A program made the position numbers and the translations under genes. From positions 233,363-297,362 of the forward strand of contig CAVZTA010000005.1 in assembly GCA_963778025.1 (NCBI GenBank): a stretch of 64,000 nt of DNA, in the 5' to 3' direction. A model generated the notes under the pieces. The model was given only the letters and a program-made list of their open reading frames with translations. It was not told where the DNA came from and made no database searches. Below, piece after piece: positions 54,028 to 62,512 of the stretch. How positions within the stretch are numbered: the stretch's first letter is position 1; the number at the start of each line of letters is the position of its first letter. The DNA is from CAVZTA01 sp963778025. GTDB lineage: Bacteria; Chloroflexota; Limnocylindria; Limnocylindrales; CSP1-4.

Positions 54028-54312
54028 TCAGGAGCGGTCGCCCGCCTCGCGGATCCGGTCGTCGCTCACGCGCTCGGCCTGGCGGTGGCCCTCCGGGGGC
54101 GGCGCCCAGCCCGTCGTCTCGTCGTCGGGCTCGGCGCCAGTCTGCGTCGCGACGGCCGCCACCCGCTCGTCGTCCGGCCCGAGGCCACCCGGGATGGTCT
54201 CGGTCCCCCGTTCCGGCTCGTGGCCGACGTAGGCGCCGGCGTCCTCGCCGGACGTCCGGCCGCGCTTCGATCCGTCGACGTGCTCGTCATCCCAGGGTTC
54301 GCGTTCGCTCAT
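54028..54312 (-). CDS. Small acidic hydrophilic protein, function unknown (94 aa)
   Basis: Sequence is rich in Glu, Asp, Gly and Arg (SEREPWDDEHVDGSKRGRTSGEDAGAYVGHEPERG) and lacks any hydrophobic core, so it is probably disordered. ATG 54312 is placed by AGGAGG eight bases upstream. The last codons coincide with a 27-base tandem duplication (53998-54043). No homologue is recognised. Confidence 0.6.
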   Translation of the reverse strand: MSEREPWDDEHVDGSKRGRTSGEDAGAYVGHEPERGTETIPGGLGPDDERVAAVATQTGAEPDDETTGWAPPPEGHRQAERVSDDRIREAGDRS

Positions 54313-54321
54313 CACCGGCAC

Positions 54322-54676
54322 CTCCTGACGCGAGCGTCGCGCCGGCCCGGGATCGGTCGCGCACGCGCGAGGGCCGGAGCACTCGCAGGGGGCTTACAGG
54401 CATCGCGGGTGCAGGCGCTTCTGATGCCGCGCGACCGGCCTTCCGCGAGCAGACGGCCACCTTCCGGATGGCCGTGCTCGTCTGGTGTGCATTCCTGGGG
54501 TAGTCGAGCCGGTTGCCGGTCTCGGCGTCGACCCCGACGGGCCCTTGTCGCAGCTCATGACCGCGTGATGTGCCCGACCGAACACAACGGGCGCCTCTGG
54601 CCGCTCGTCCCGGCCCTTGAGGGAAGCGAGGCGCCACATTGCACACCAGCTGATCACGACGCCTTCGAACGGGCGG
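54322..54676. other. 355-bp region with no recognised gene
   Basis: Open frames exist on both strands, but the plus-strand one ends in the translated tRNA-Arg gene (PAGFEPATF), a known artefact. No promoter, repeat or fold stands out. Confidence 0.5.
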
Positions 54677-54752
54677 TGGCGCCCCCGGCAGGATTCGAAC
54701 CTGCGACCTTCCGCTTAGAAGGCGGTTGCTCTGTCCACTGAGCTACGGGGGC
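54677..54752 (-). tRNA. tRNA-Arg (anticodon TCT)
   Basis: Read on the minus strand: acceptor stem GCCCCCG with CGGGGGC, D arm GCTC-AGTGGACA-GAGC, anticodon loop CTTCTAA and T arm GCAGG-TTCGAAT-CCTGC. Discriminator G is followed by an encoded CCA (54679-54677). It reads AGA/AGG codons, which are rare at this GC content. Confidence 0.95.
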
Positions 54753-54820
54753 CCGGGCGACCGACAGTGTACGGAGGACGTCGCTGAGCTCCGCCGGAGC
54801 ACACTCGGTCCGATCCGCCG

Positions 54821-55333
54821 ATGCGCCACCTCGAGACCGATCGCCTCCGCCTTCGCCCGCTGACGCTCGACGATGTCCCAGCGCTCACCGAGGGCCTGTT
54901 CAGCGACCCCGGGGTGACGTGGGACGGACGGGTCTACGGCGAGGCCGACGCCCGGGCGCTGGTCGAGGCGAAGGGACGGCATCTGGAGCAGCACGGGTTC
55001 GGCATGCTCGGCGTCGAGGACAAGGCCACCGGTGAGCTCATCGGGTACGCCGGCCTGCAGCACCTCGAGGGCGGTGACGAGATCGAGCTCGGCTACTACC
55101 TTCGGCGCTCCGCCTGGGGCCGCGGCTTCGGCACGGAGCTCGCGCGGGCATCGATCGAGGCGGCGTTCCGCGACCTCCGCTGCGACGCGCTCGTGGCCGT
55201 CGTGCGACCGCAGAACACGGCGTCGAAGCACGTGCTCGGGAAGGCGGGCTTCCGGTTCGATGGGCTGGGTCACCACTACGGCGAGGACGTCGAGGTCTGG
55301 CGCCTGCGGCGATCCGGGCCGGCGGCGGGCTAG
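54821..55333 (+). CDS. RimJ/RimL-type GNAT acetyltransferase
   Basis: A 170-residue enzyme: ETDRLRLRPLTLDDVPALTEGLFSDPGV, LIGYAGLQHLEGGDEIELGYYLRRSAWGRGFGTELARASIEAAF, then VRPQNTASKHVLGKAGFRFDGLG. This is the Rim-type GNAT with the (A/G)xGxGT acetyl-CoA loop (RGFGTELA). It may modify a protein N-terminus or a small amine. The 3' end overlaps the convergent gene by four bases. Confidence 0.88.
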   Translation: MRHLETDRLRLRPLTLDDVPALTEGLFSDPGVTWDGRVYGEADARALVEAKGRHLEQHGFGMLGVEDKATGELIGYAGLQHLEGGDEIELGYYLRRSAWGRGFGTELARASIEAAFRDLRCDALVAVVRPQNTASKHVLGKAGFRFDGLGHHYGEDVEVWRLRRSGPAAG

Positions 55334-56307
55334 CGAAGACGTCCGGCAGCCTTGAGCACCGTCAGCGCGGAGAGCGTCAGCGCCTCGTGCGGGGCGTCCT
55401 TGCCGTTCGGCTGCCAGTCCGCGATCTCGACCAGCGAGTCAGCCGTGCCCGGGGGACGGTCATGCCGCGAGTCGGCCGACCACGCGCCGTCGGGGCGTCG
55501 CTTCGACTCCACCAGGTCCAGGGCGTCGGCGGTGCGCGGGTCGTCGAGGTGGCCGCTCTCCAGCAGCGCCCGGAGTCCCGCGAGCACGTCGTAGTGCCAG
55601 TAGGGCGGGTACTGGAGGCGAACGACGACCGGGTGGATCGGCGAGCCGGTCCGCTCGGACCACGCGACCCGGTGGCGCAGGAAGAACTCGGCCGCGCGAT
55701 CCGCCGCGTCGCGAGCCCCTCGGTCGCCGGTCACCCGCGCGTACGCCGCCAGCCCGCGCAGCGCCGGGAACGACTCGTTCACCGACGGATGCGTCGTGGC
55801 CGGACGGCGATCGCAGTTCCAGCCGCCCGCCGGCCATTGCCACTTCGCGAGCATCTCGGCGAGGACGGCGGCCCGAGCCGATCCCGCGAGACCGAAGTGC
55901 ACCGCGTATGCCAGCGCGTTGCCGTCCTGCGACGCGCAGAACCGGGCGCGACCCTCGATCACCTCGACCGTGCGCGCGACGGGCGTCTTCCGACCGCCAC
56001 CGGTGAGCCCGCGCATCGCCGGCTCGACCTGCTCCGCCGCCCCGGGCAGATCCGCGGGCGCGCCGAGATCCATCAGCGATGTCAGGCGCCAATGCGCACC
56101 ACGCCACTTCGAGTACCAGTTCCGTTCCGGCGTCGGCTCCACCAGCGCCCGCACGATCGGCCCGGAGGGGATCGCGCGACGCGCGCCGCGCACGCCCGCA
56201 TCGGTGGCAGGGAGGTCCGCGAGATCGACCAGCGCTCGCCAGCGGATGAGCGGCTCGGCCGAGCGACTCAGGAGCTCGACACCGGAGTCGAGGACGACGA
56301 CCGCCAT
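55330..56307 (-). CDS. Alpha/alpha-toroid (prenyltransferase/terpene-cyclase-like) protein of unknown function
   Basis: A 325-residue cytoplasmic protein with repeated helix pairs. Motifs such as WPAGGWNCDRRPATTHPSVNESFPALRGLAAYARVTGD, LQYPPYWHYDVLAGLRALLESG, RRPDGAWSADS and LTLSALTVLKAAGRL recall the QW/toroid repeats of squalene cyclases. No DxDD or DDxxD catalytic acid is visible, so it is probably not a cyclase. ATG 56307 has TACCAT six bases upstream. Function unknown. Confidence 0.7.
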   Translation of the reverse strand: MAVVVLDSGVELLSRSAEPLIRWRALVDLADLPATDAGVRGARRAIPSGPIVRALVEPTPERNWYSKWRGAHWRLTSLMDLGAPADLPGAAEQVEPAMRGLTGGGRKTPVARTVEVIEGRARFCASQDGNALAYAVHFGLAGSARAAVLAEMLAKWQWPAGGWNCDRRPATTHPSVNESFPALRGLAAYARVTGDRGARDAADRAAEFFLRHRVAWSERTGSPIHPVVVRLQYPPYWHYDVLAGLRALLESGHLDDPRTADALDLVESKRRPDGAWSADSRHDRPPGTADSLVEIADWQPNGKDAPHEALTLSALTVLKAAGRLR

Positions 56308-56673
56308 CGCTGGATGGTAGACCGGCGCCGCACCCGGACACAGAGCGGCCCGCCGCGAACGAGCGATCGCCGCTGCGGCGGGCGCCGCGAGCCCGGGATG
56401 TCCCTTCGCCGTCGAACGGGTCTACGGAGGGGACGGGCCTCCGCGCGACCCGACGCCTCGGAGGGAGCCGAGACCGCCTCCGCGACGCCGGGACGAACGG
56501 GGTTCCGCTCGCCTCGGGCTCGTCGACCACCCTACACGGTCAGACCATCGAAGACCATCCCGACCCGACACCCACGACCCGCGCCGGCAGACCGCCACGT
56601 GTTACGCTCCGCCGCCCCAACGCGACCGGTCCGGGACCCGGCCGCCGGGACGCGAGCGAGGGACGCCACCACC

Positions 56674-58065
56674 GTGGCCGGCCGAACCACACCGACCGCT
56701 GCGCAGCTCGCACTCGAGCTGCCTCTCGAGTTGCCCGCGCTCGCGATCGAGCCCGAGTGGAAGCTGCAGCCGAGGCTGTGGGGTCACCCGCTCCACCCGA
56801 TGTGCTCGTACCTCGCGAGCTTCCCGGCGGCCCTCGCCCACGCGTTCATCGCCCGCTACTCGCGCCCGGGCGATGTCGTCCTCGACCCGTTCTCCGGTCG
56901 CGGCACCGTGCCCCTCCAGGCCGTCGCGGAAGGCCGCATCGGTGTCGGCAACGACCTCAACCCGTTCGCCCATCTCCTCACCGCGGCCAAGGTCGCTCCG
57001 GCGAGCCCCGCGGAGGCGCGCACCCGTCTCACCCAGCTCCAGCTGCGCTGGCTCGCCGATGGCCAGGCGTGGACCCAGCTCGGCGAACGGGTGGTCGCGA
57101 GAGGGGCGCATCCCGGCGCCCGCGTGCCCGCGGCCGGCTCGGGGCAGGGGCCGCTGGCGCGCGACGAGCTCGTCCCCGAGGAGGTGGCCCTCGCGTTCCA
57201 TCCCCGGACGCTCGGCCAGCTCCTGGCGACCCGGAGCGCCCTCCGGCTCGACGATCGCGTCGACCGCTTCCTCGCCGCGGCGATCACCGGCATCCTGCAC
57301 GGCAAGAGCGCGAGCTACCTCTCGGAGCTCATGCCCAACACGTTCAGCATGGCGCCGCGCTACGTGCGCGACTTCGCCGCCCGCACGGCGTTCGAGTCGC
57401 CCGAACGGGACGTGTTCGACGGCCTCTCCGCCAAGCTCGACCGCCTGCACAAGGCACCGCTGCCGACGACGCCCGGCGTGGCGCTCCTGGGCGACGCCCG
57501 GGACGTCGCTGGCAGGACCCGCCAGGCGCTCCGCGAGCACGGCCTCCCCGAGCGCGCCCGGCTCGTCGTGACCAGCCCGCCCTACCTCCGGGTCGTGAAG
57601 TACGGCTATTACAACTGGCTCCGGACCTGGTTCCTGGGCTTCGACGCGCGCGAGATCGACGCGACGCTCGATGACGCCCACCATCGCGAGCCCTATCTCC
57701 AGTTCCTCGGCGAGGTCCTGCGCGACCTCCGGGCCGCGGTCACGGACGACGCCGTGCTGGTCCTCGTCATCGGTGACGTGGAGACCGACCGGGGACGCCG
57801 GATCAAGGGCGGCATCGGGCTCGCCGAGCGGGTCTACGAGGAAGCGGCCGCACCCGCCGGATATCGCGTCGCGGGCCTCGTCCGGGACGACGTCGCCGCC
57901 GCTCGCAAGATGACCAAGCTCTGGGGCGACGAGGCCGGGCGGGCGACGAAGACCGACCGGATCCTCGTGCTCGGCGCGACCGAGACCGGCCGACGACGGG
58001 CGCTCGCGGGCGCGGACCTGCCGATCGACTGGACCTGGCCGCCGACCCGCCTGCGAGGGCTCTGA
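56674..58065 (+). CDS. Orphan DNA methyltransferase (N4-cytosine or N6-adenine type)
   Basis: A 463-residue methyltransferase: SAM-binding motif I DPFSGRGTVPLQA (71-83), preceded by HPMCSYLASFPAALAHAFI, and the catalytic motif IV T300-S-P-P-Y304 (VVTSPPYLRVVKYGYYNWLRTWFLG), with VLVLVIGDVE after it. SPPY is more usual for N4-cytosine, though not decisive. Motif I comes before motif IV; many SPPY enzymes have the reverse order. No restriction or specificity subunit lies near, so it is solitary. GTG 56674 follows a weak GAGGGA. Confidence 0.85.
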   Translation: MAGRTTPTAAQLALELPLELPALAIEPEWKLQPRLWGHPLHPMCSYLASFPAALAHAFIARYSRPGDVVLDPFSGRGTVPLQAVAEGRIGVGNDLNPFAHLLTAAKVAPASPAEARTRLTQLQLRWLADGQAWTQLGERVVARGAHPGARVPAAGSGQGPLARDELVPEEVALAFHPRTLGQLLATRSALRLDDRVDRFLAAAITGILHGKSASYLSELMPNTFSMAPRYVRDFAARTAFESPERDVFDGLSAKLDRLHKAPLPTTPGVALLGDARDVAGRTRQALREHGLPERARLVVTSPPYLRVVKYGYYNWLRTWFLGFDAREIDATLDDAHHREPYLQFLGEVLRDLRAAVTDDAVLVLVIGDVETDRGRRIKGGIGLAERVYEEAAAPAGYRVAGLVRDDVAAARKMTKLWGDEAGRATKTDRILVLGATETGRRRALAGADLPIDWTWPPTRLRGL

Positions 58066-58149
58066 GCCACCCTTCCGTCGCGCGGACGTCACCCCGGCGT
58101 GACCGCCCGAACGCCCCCGGCCGCCGTCCACCGGTACGCTGGCCCGACC

Positions 58150-60372
58150 ATGGCTGCCCGATCGCTCCGGCTGCGCACGCTGACCGGCATGGCCCTCGCC
58201 CTCGCGCTCCTGCTCCCGTCGTCGGCCGTGGCCCAGTCGACGCCCCGCCTCGAGGACGGGGTCACCGACCTCGCGAACGTCCTCGACAGCACCGACGAGG
58301 CCGACCTCGAGGCGCAGCTCGACCAGGGCCACGACACGACGCACGTCCAGCTGTGGACGCTGTTCGTCGATACGACCGACGGCGCGACGGCCACCGACTA
58401 CGCGACCCAGACCGCCGATGCGAACTCGCTGGGCGGGGACGACGCGCTGCTCGTGGTCGCCTTCGGCGACCGTTCGTACGCGCTGTGGGTCAGCGACGCG
58501 CTCGGCATCAGCGACGACGAGATCGATGCCATCCTGGTCGACGGGGTGGAGCCCGCCCTGCGGAACGACGATCCGAGCGGGGCGGCGCTCGCCGCCCAGG
58601 ACGGACTCGGCGAGATCGTCGCGGCCGCCAGCAACCCACCGACGACCGGCTCCGCGGATCCGTCCGCCAACCCGACACCCACGCCCGCCGGATCGGGCGG
58701 CGGCGCCACCGCTTCCGGCGGTGGCTTCCCGATCGTCCCGGTGGCCGTGCTGGCCGTGATCGTCGGCGGCGCCATCCTCATGTTCTCCCGCGTGCGGACG
58801 GTGACCCGCGGACCGTCGACCGGGAGCGGCGGCACGGCGCGGGCCGACGACACGCCTGACGACGCCGACATCGAGACGGGACGCATGCGGCGTGCCTCGA
58901 CGGCAGCGCTCATCGAGACCGACGAGGCGCTCAAGTCCGCCGGCGCGGAGCTCGAGGATGCCGAGGCCCAGTGGGGCCCGGAGGCCGCCGCCTCGATCCG
59001 GACGGCGCTGGAGGGCGCATCGCGCGAGGTCCAGGCCGCGTTCGAGGTCCGTCGCCGGCTCGACGACACCGAGCCCGAGCCGCCCGACCAGCGGCGCGCG
59101 ATGCTCCAGGAGATCCTCGACCGCACGGCGCGGGCGAAGGCGGCCATCGACGCCCAGGACGCGGCGCTCGACCAGCTCCGCGACCTCGAGACGAACGCGC
59201 CGGCGTTGCTCGACGGGTTGACGCCGCGACTCGACGAGGCCGCCACGCGACTGGCGGCCACCCGTCAGACGCTCGCGGCGCTCGCGAACGAGTACAGCGC
59301 TGCGGCCGTGGCCTCCGTCGGCGGCAACCTCGAGGAGGCGGTCAAGGCGCTCGACAGCGGCCGGGCGGAGCAGGCGCGGGGGAAGACGGCCGCGCAAGGC
59401 GGCGATACGAAGACGGCGGCGGCGGCCTTGCGTCATGTCGAGGACGCGCTCGCGAGCGTCGCGCGGCTGACCGACGCCGTCGGCCATCTGGGCGAGCAGC
59501 TCGCCGACGCGGGGACGAAGACGGGGGCGCTCCTCACCGAGGTCGACCAGGACCTCGCCACCGCCCGCAGCGCCATGGCCACGGATCCCACCGCCGCGAG
59601 CGACGCCTCGATCGCGCCGCGTCTCGCCGAAGCCGAGCAGCTCGCCGGCGCCGCCCGCCAGACCATCGATCCGCCGGCCCGTGACCCGCTCGCCGCGCTC
59701 GACCTCGCCACGCGCGCGAACGCCGCCGTCGACCAGGTGAACGCGTCGCTCCAGCAGCGAGCCGAGGCCCGTCGACGGGACGCAGCGGCCCTCGCCGCGA
59801 CGCTCAGCGACGCCACGGCGCGCGTCACCCGCGCACGGGACTATCTCGGGACCCGCAGCCACGGTGTCGGCGACGGCCCGCGCGCGCAGCTCGTCGATGC
59901 GCAGGGGCGGCTCGCCCAGGCGCAGGCCGCGCAGGCGAGCGACGCCGCGACGGCCAGGCGCCTCGCCGCCGAGAGCGCGCAACTCGCCGATGCGGCATAC
60001 ACGGGTGCCCGCCGGCAGTTCGAGGCGTGGCAGGGCGCGAGCGGGCCGGTCGCCGGTCCCTACGCCGGCTGGCCCTCGTCGAGCGGCGGCAGCGACATCG
60101 TGGGCGCCGTCCTCGGCGGGATCATCGGCGGGATGCTCTCAGGCGGCGGGCGCGGCTCGGGCTGGGGTGGATCGCCGTGGGGCGTGCCGCGCGGTCGGGG
60201 CGGGGGTGGCGGCTACGGCCTGCCCGGGGACATCTTCGGCGGGGGGTCCGGTCGCGGCGGAGGCGGATCGGGAGGCTTCGGCGGCTTCGGGGGCGGCGGG
60301 GGCGGCGGATCCGGAGGCTTCGGCGGAGGCGGCGGAGGCGGCGGAGGTCACGCCCGTGGCGGTCGCTGGTGA
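58150..60372 (+). CDS. TPM-domain membrane protein with coiled-coil and glycine-rich tail
   Basis: The 740 residues comprise a signal peptide (TLTGMALALALLLPSSAVAQ), an extracellular TPM domain (about 35-165, LEDGVTDLANVLDSTDEADLEAQL, DDALLVVAFGDRSYALWVSDALGISDDEIDAIL), a Pro/Ser/Gly linker and one span (PIVPVAVLAVIVGGAILMFS, about 195-215). A cytoplasmic Ala-rich coiled coil of over 400 residues follows, then a Gly/Ser/Phe tail (about 645-740) ending HARGGRW. TPM proteins act in photosystem repair in plants; bacterial roles are unclear. ATG 58150 is nine bases after TACGCT. Confidence 0.88.
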   Translation: MAARSLRLRTLTGMALALALLLPSSAVAQSTPRLEDGVTDLANVLDSTDEADLEAQLDQGHDTTHVQLWTLFVDTTDGATATDYATQTADANSLGGDDALLVVAFGDRSYALWVSDALGISDDEIDAILVDGVEPALRNDDPSGAALAAQDGLGEIVAAASNPPTTGSADPSANPTPTPAGSGGGATASGGGFPIVPVAVLAVIVGGAILMFSRVRTVTRGPSTGSGGTARADDTPDDADIETGRMRRASTAALIETDEALKSAGAELEDAEAQWGPEAAASIRTALEGASREVQAAFEVRRRLDDTEPEPPDQRRAMLQEILDRTARAKAAIDAQDAALDQLRDLETNAPALLDGLTPRLDEAATRLAATRQTLAALANEYSAAAVASVGGNLEEAVKALDSGRAEQARGKTAAQGGDTKTAAAALRHVEDALASVARLTDAVGHLGEQLADAGTKTGALLTEVDQDLATARSAMATDPTAASDASIAPRLAEAEQLAGAARQTIDPPARDPLAALDLATRANAAVDQVNASLQQRAEARRRDAAALAATLSDATARVTRARDYLGTRSHGVGDGPRAQLVDAQGRLAQAQAAQASDAATARRLAAESAQLADAAYTGARRQFEAWQGASGPVAGPYAGWPSSSGGSDIVGAVLGGIIGGMLSGGGRGSGWGGSPWGVPRGRGGGGGYGLPGDIFGGGSGRGGGGSGGFGGFGGGGGGGSGGFGGGGGGGGGHARGGRW

Positions 60373-60466
60373 GCCCAAGGCCCGCGGCGGCCACCGCCTC
60401 GTAGCGGATCGGGCGGCCGCCGGATGGCCCTCAAGCGGCTGGACCGTCGGATAGCATGACGCCGCG

Positions 60467-60694
60467 ATGAAGGAGATGTATCACCCCTCGGATCTCGCGG
60501 CGATGGATCCGCTCGTGCTGATGAAGAACCTCGACCACGTCCGGATGACCAGCCGCCGCCTGTCGTACATCCTCCAGCAGCAGGTCCACCTCTACGCGCC
60601 GGAGGCGAACGAGCTGCGCGAACGGATCGACCGCTACGTCGAGGCCGAGCGGCAGATCGAGGGCGAGATGTCGAGGCGCCGCATCCGCGCCTGA
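60467..60694 (+). CDS. Small basic helical protein, function unknown (75 aa)
   Basis: Sequence MKEMYHPSDLAAMDPLVLMKNLDHVRMTSRRLSYILQQQVHLYAPEANELRERIDRYVEAERQIEGEMSRRRIRA is mostly helical with a possible coiled coil at 45-70. TAGCAT lies nine bases upstream of ATG 60467, and codon use is like that of the neighbours, supporting a real gene. No family recognised. A strong hairpin follows. Confidence 0.65.
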   Translation: MKEMYHPSDLAAMDPLVLMKNLDHVRMTSRRLSYILQQQVHLYAPEANELRERIDRYVEAERQIEGEMSRRRIRA

Positions 60695-60723
60695 TCCCGC
60701 GCCACGATCCGGCCCGGAATCGA

Positions 60724-60748
60724 AGACCCCCGTCCCGGACGGGGGTCT
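60724..60748. terminator. Bidirectional terminator hairpin
   Basis: Perfect 11-bp stem AGACCCCCGTC / GACGGGGGTCT with a CCG loop, between convergent small genes. Followed on the plus strand by CCTCGTTCC. Confidence 0.65.
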
Positions 60749-60815
60749 CCTCGTTCCGCCATGACTCGGCGGTGATGAGTGCGGATCGGTCGCGGCACCC
60801 GGCGCCGCGGCACGC

Positions 60816-61172
60816 TCAGGCGCCGGCGGCCACGGCCAGCGGCATGACGCGGTCGGAGTCGGGCTCGGGGCGGTCCGCGACGGTGGACCGGATCGCGATG
60901 CCCTGCGCCACCGACCTGGCGCGAGCGGCTTGTTCGTCGGCCGCGACACGGCTGACCAGGGCGGCCAGGCCGGCCGTCTCCTGCAGGCTGAAGCCGATCC
61001 CGATCTCGGCCAGATCCAGCATGCCCATGCCGTGGAACGCACCTCGATGCGCCACCCGGCACATCTCGTCGTACAGGTCGGGCCACCCGACCCGACGGCG
61101 GCGGTAACAGAACCGCACGAACGCCTCCGCATCGAGCGGTTCGGCGCGCTCGGAGCGCGCGCTGGGATCCAT
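60816..61172 (-). CDS. Small soluble protein, function unknown (118 aa)
   Basis: Sequence EAFVRFCYRRRRVGWPDLYDEMCRVAHRGAFHGMGMLDLAEIGIGFSLQETAGLAALVSRVAADEQAARARSVAQG is well formed and codon-like, with two conserved-looking Cys. It has no signal peptide or span. ATG 61172 is the plausible start, with GGGAGGTTG-like sequence upstream. No family recognised. Confidence 0.6.
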   Translation of the reverse strand: MDPSARSERAEPLDAEAFVRFCYRRRRVGWPDLYDEMCRVAHRGAFHGMGMLDLAEIGIGFSLQETAGLAALVSRVAADEQAARARSVAQGIAIRSTVADRPEPDSDRVMPLAVAAGA

Positions 61173-61368
61173 CGACGGCAACCTCCTCTCCCGTGTGACG
61201 CGGGGCACGCTCACGCCCGGCCCTGGTCGACGAGGGCAGCCGCCGACCGGTGTGTCGGGACCGGTCGCCACCTCTTGACGGAGGTTCCTCCCGACCGGTA
61301 AGCCGACATGCTAGTCAGCCGTCAGCCGGGCTGGGAAGGGGGTTCTCCACCAACTCTTCCACCAACTT

Positions 61369-61396
61369 GTCCACACCCCCCTCGAACGGTGTGGAC
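61369..61396 (-). terminator. Hairpin downstream of the dgcA-like gene
   Basis: GTCCACACC and GGTGTGGAC pair around a ten-base loop, 40 bp past the stop at 61436. The left arm overlaps TTGTCCACA, a DnaA-box-like string. I treat it as a transcript-end hairpin, but no T-run follows on the minus strand. Confidence 0.4.
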
Positions 61397-61435
61397 GTCC
61401 CCGGACCGACCGGTGGACGGTCGGCCGCTTCCCTC

Positions 61436-62512
61436 TCAGCCCGCCGCGACGAGCCCCAGTCCGGGTGCATCGGCCAGCCGCCAGCGCTTGTCGGCGTCCA
61501 GCTCCAGGCCGGTGTAGGGATCCTCGGCGAGGAGCAGGTTGCCATCGAGGTCGACCCAGTCGGCCAGCGGCGCGACCGCCGCTGACGCCGCGATCGCGAT
61601 CGACGTCTCCTCCATGCAGCCCAGGAACGTCCGGAACCCGCGCGACCTGGCCGATTCCAGGAAGCGCCGGGCCGGGCCGATGCCGCCGCACTTCGCGAGC
61701 TTCACGTTGACGCCGCCGACCACCCCCTCGAGGGCGTCGAGGTCCTCGATGGTCACCGCGCTCTCGTCCGCGACGATGGGCAGCGGCGAGAACGCCTGGA
61801 GGTCGCGCAGCCAGCCATAGCGGCGAGCGGGGAACGGCTGCTCGATGAGCTCGACGCCGAGGTCCACCAGGACAGGCACGAGCTCCCGGGCGATGTCCGG
61901 GGTCCAGCCGGTGTTGGCGTCGACGCGGATCGGGCCGTCGAAGACAGCGCGCACCGCCCGGAGCGTCGCGACGTCCGACGGACCGCCGACCTTGATCTTC
62001 AGCGCCGGGAAGTCCCGGGCACGGGTCGCCCGCTCCGCGACCACGTCCGGGGCATCGATGCCCAGCGTGAAGTCGGTGGGCGGGATCTCGCCCGGCAGGT
62101 CGAGCAGCTCGCGCAGCGGGAGCCCCAGCCGCTTGCCGACCAGGTCGTGCAGCGCGATGTCGAGCGCGCACTTCGCCGCCCCGTGGTGGGCGATGGCGAC
62201 GCTCATCAGCCCGTCGGCCTCCTCGAGCGCCGCGCGGGCGGTCTCGAGATCGCCGCGAAGGTCGGCCTCGATCGGCTCGATGGCCGCGAGCAGCCGTGGC
62301 AGGACGGCGGACATCGTCGCCGGCGTCTCGCCGTAGAACCGATCCGGGTAGCCCTCGCCAAGGCCGATGGGGCCGTCGGGTCCGTCCGCCGGGTCCCGGA
62401 TCTCGATGACGACCGTGGTCGAGGTCGACCCCGACCCATGCGACGACCGGGCGATCAGCAGCGGGTCGGTGAGCCGAAGCACGAGCGTCCGCTCGGCGAG
62501 CTCCAGCGTCAT
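61436..62512 (-). CDS. dgcA: Enolase-superfamily racemase, DgcA-like (N-acetyl-D-glutamate racemase / dipeptide epimerase type)
   Basis: A 358-residue enzyme with the muconate-lactonising/epimerase plan. Lys172-x-Lys174 (LKIKVGG) and Lys271/Lys274 (VKLAKCGG) flank the active site; metal ligands are Asp198 (VDANTGW), Glu224 (IEQPF) and Asp249 (VADES). ATG 62512 overlaps the stop of the DUF1611 gene (ATGA). In marine bacteria and archaea this pair (DgcN-DgcA) converts D-glutamate to N-acetyl-D-glutamate and racemises it. The assignment rests on that gene pairing and family. A generic L-Ala-D/L-Glu epimerase is the alternative. Confidence 0.8.
   Translation of the reverse strand: MTLELAERTLVLRLTDPLLIARSSHGSGSTSTTVVIEIRDPADGPDGPIGLGEGYPDRFYGETPATMSAVLPRLLAAIEPIEADLRGDLETARAALEEADGLMSVAIAHHGAAKCALDIALHDLVGKRLGLPLRELLDLPGEIPPTDFTLGIDAPDVVAERATRARDFPALKIKVGGPSDVATLRAVRAVFDGPIRVDANTGWTPDIARELVPVLVDLGVELIEQPFPARRYGWLRDLQAFSPLPIVADESAVTIEDLDALEGVVGGVNVKLAKCGGIGPARRFLESARSRGFRTFLGCMEETSIAIAASAAVAPLADWVDLDGNLLLAEDPYTGLELDADKRWRLADAPGLGLVAAG

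Noticed and set aside
53998..54043. 27-bp tandem duplication (GCGGGTCAGGAGCGGTCGC twice) at the end of a small gene
   Set aside because: Only two units; probably simple slippage and not an element.
54085..54741. Plus-strand open frame ending PAGFEPATFRLEGGCSVH
   Set aside because: The tail is translated tRNA-Arg sequence, a common annotation artefact; the rest is antisense to a small gene and noncoding DNA.
56602..59982. 1126-codon minus-strand open frame opposite the methylase and TPM genes
   Set aside because: No motif and arginine-rich throughout; the plus-strand genes are well supported.
61315..61374. 19-residue minus-strand frame MDKLVEELVENPLPSPADG
   Set aside because: Reads like protein because the local sequence is less GC-rich and repetitive (CCACCAACT repeats). 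No ribosome site or -10 box at the expected distance.
61360..61400. TTGTCCACA (61367) and another at 63945 as a replication origin
   Set aside because: Only two DnaA-box-like 9-mers 2.6 kb apart, with no cluster, no AT-rich unwinding element and no dnaA/dnaN/gyr genes. The first is part of a hairpin after dgcA.
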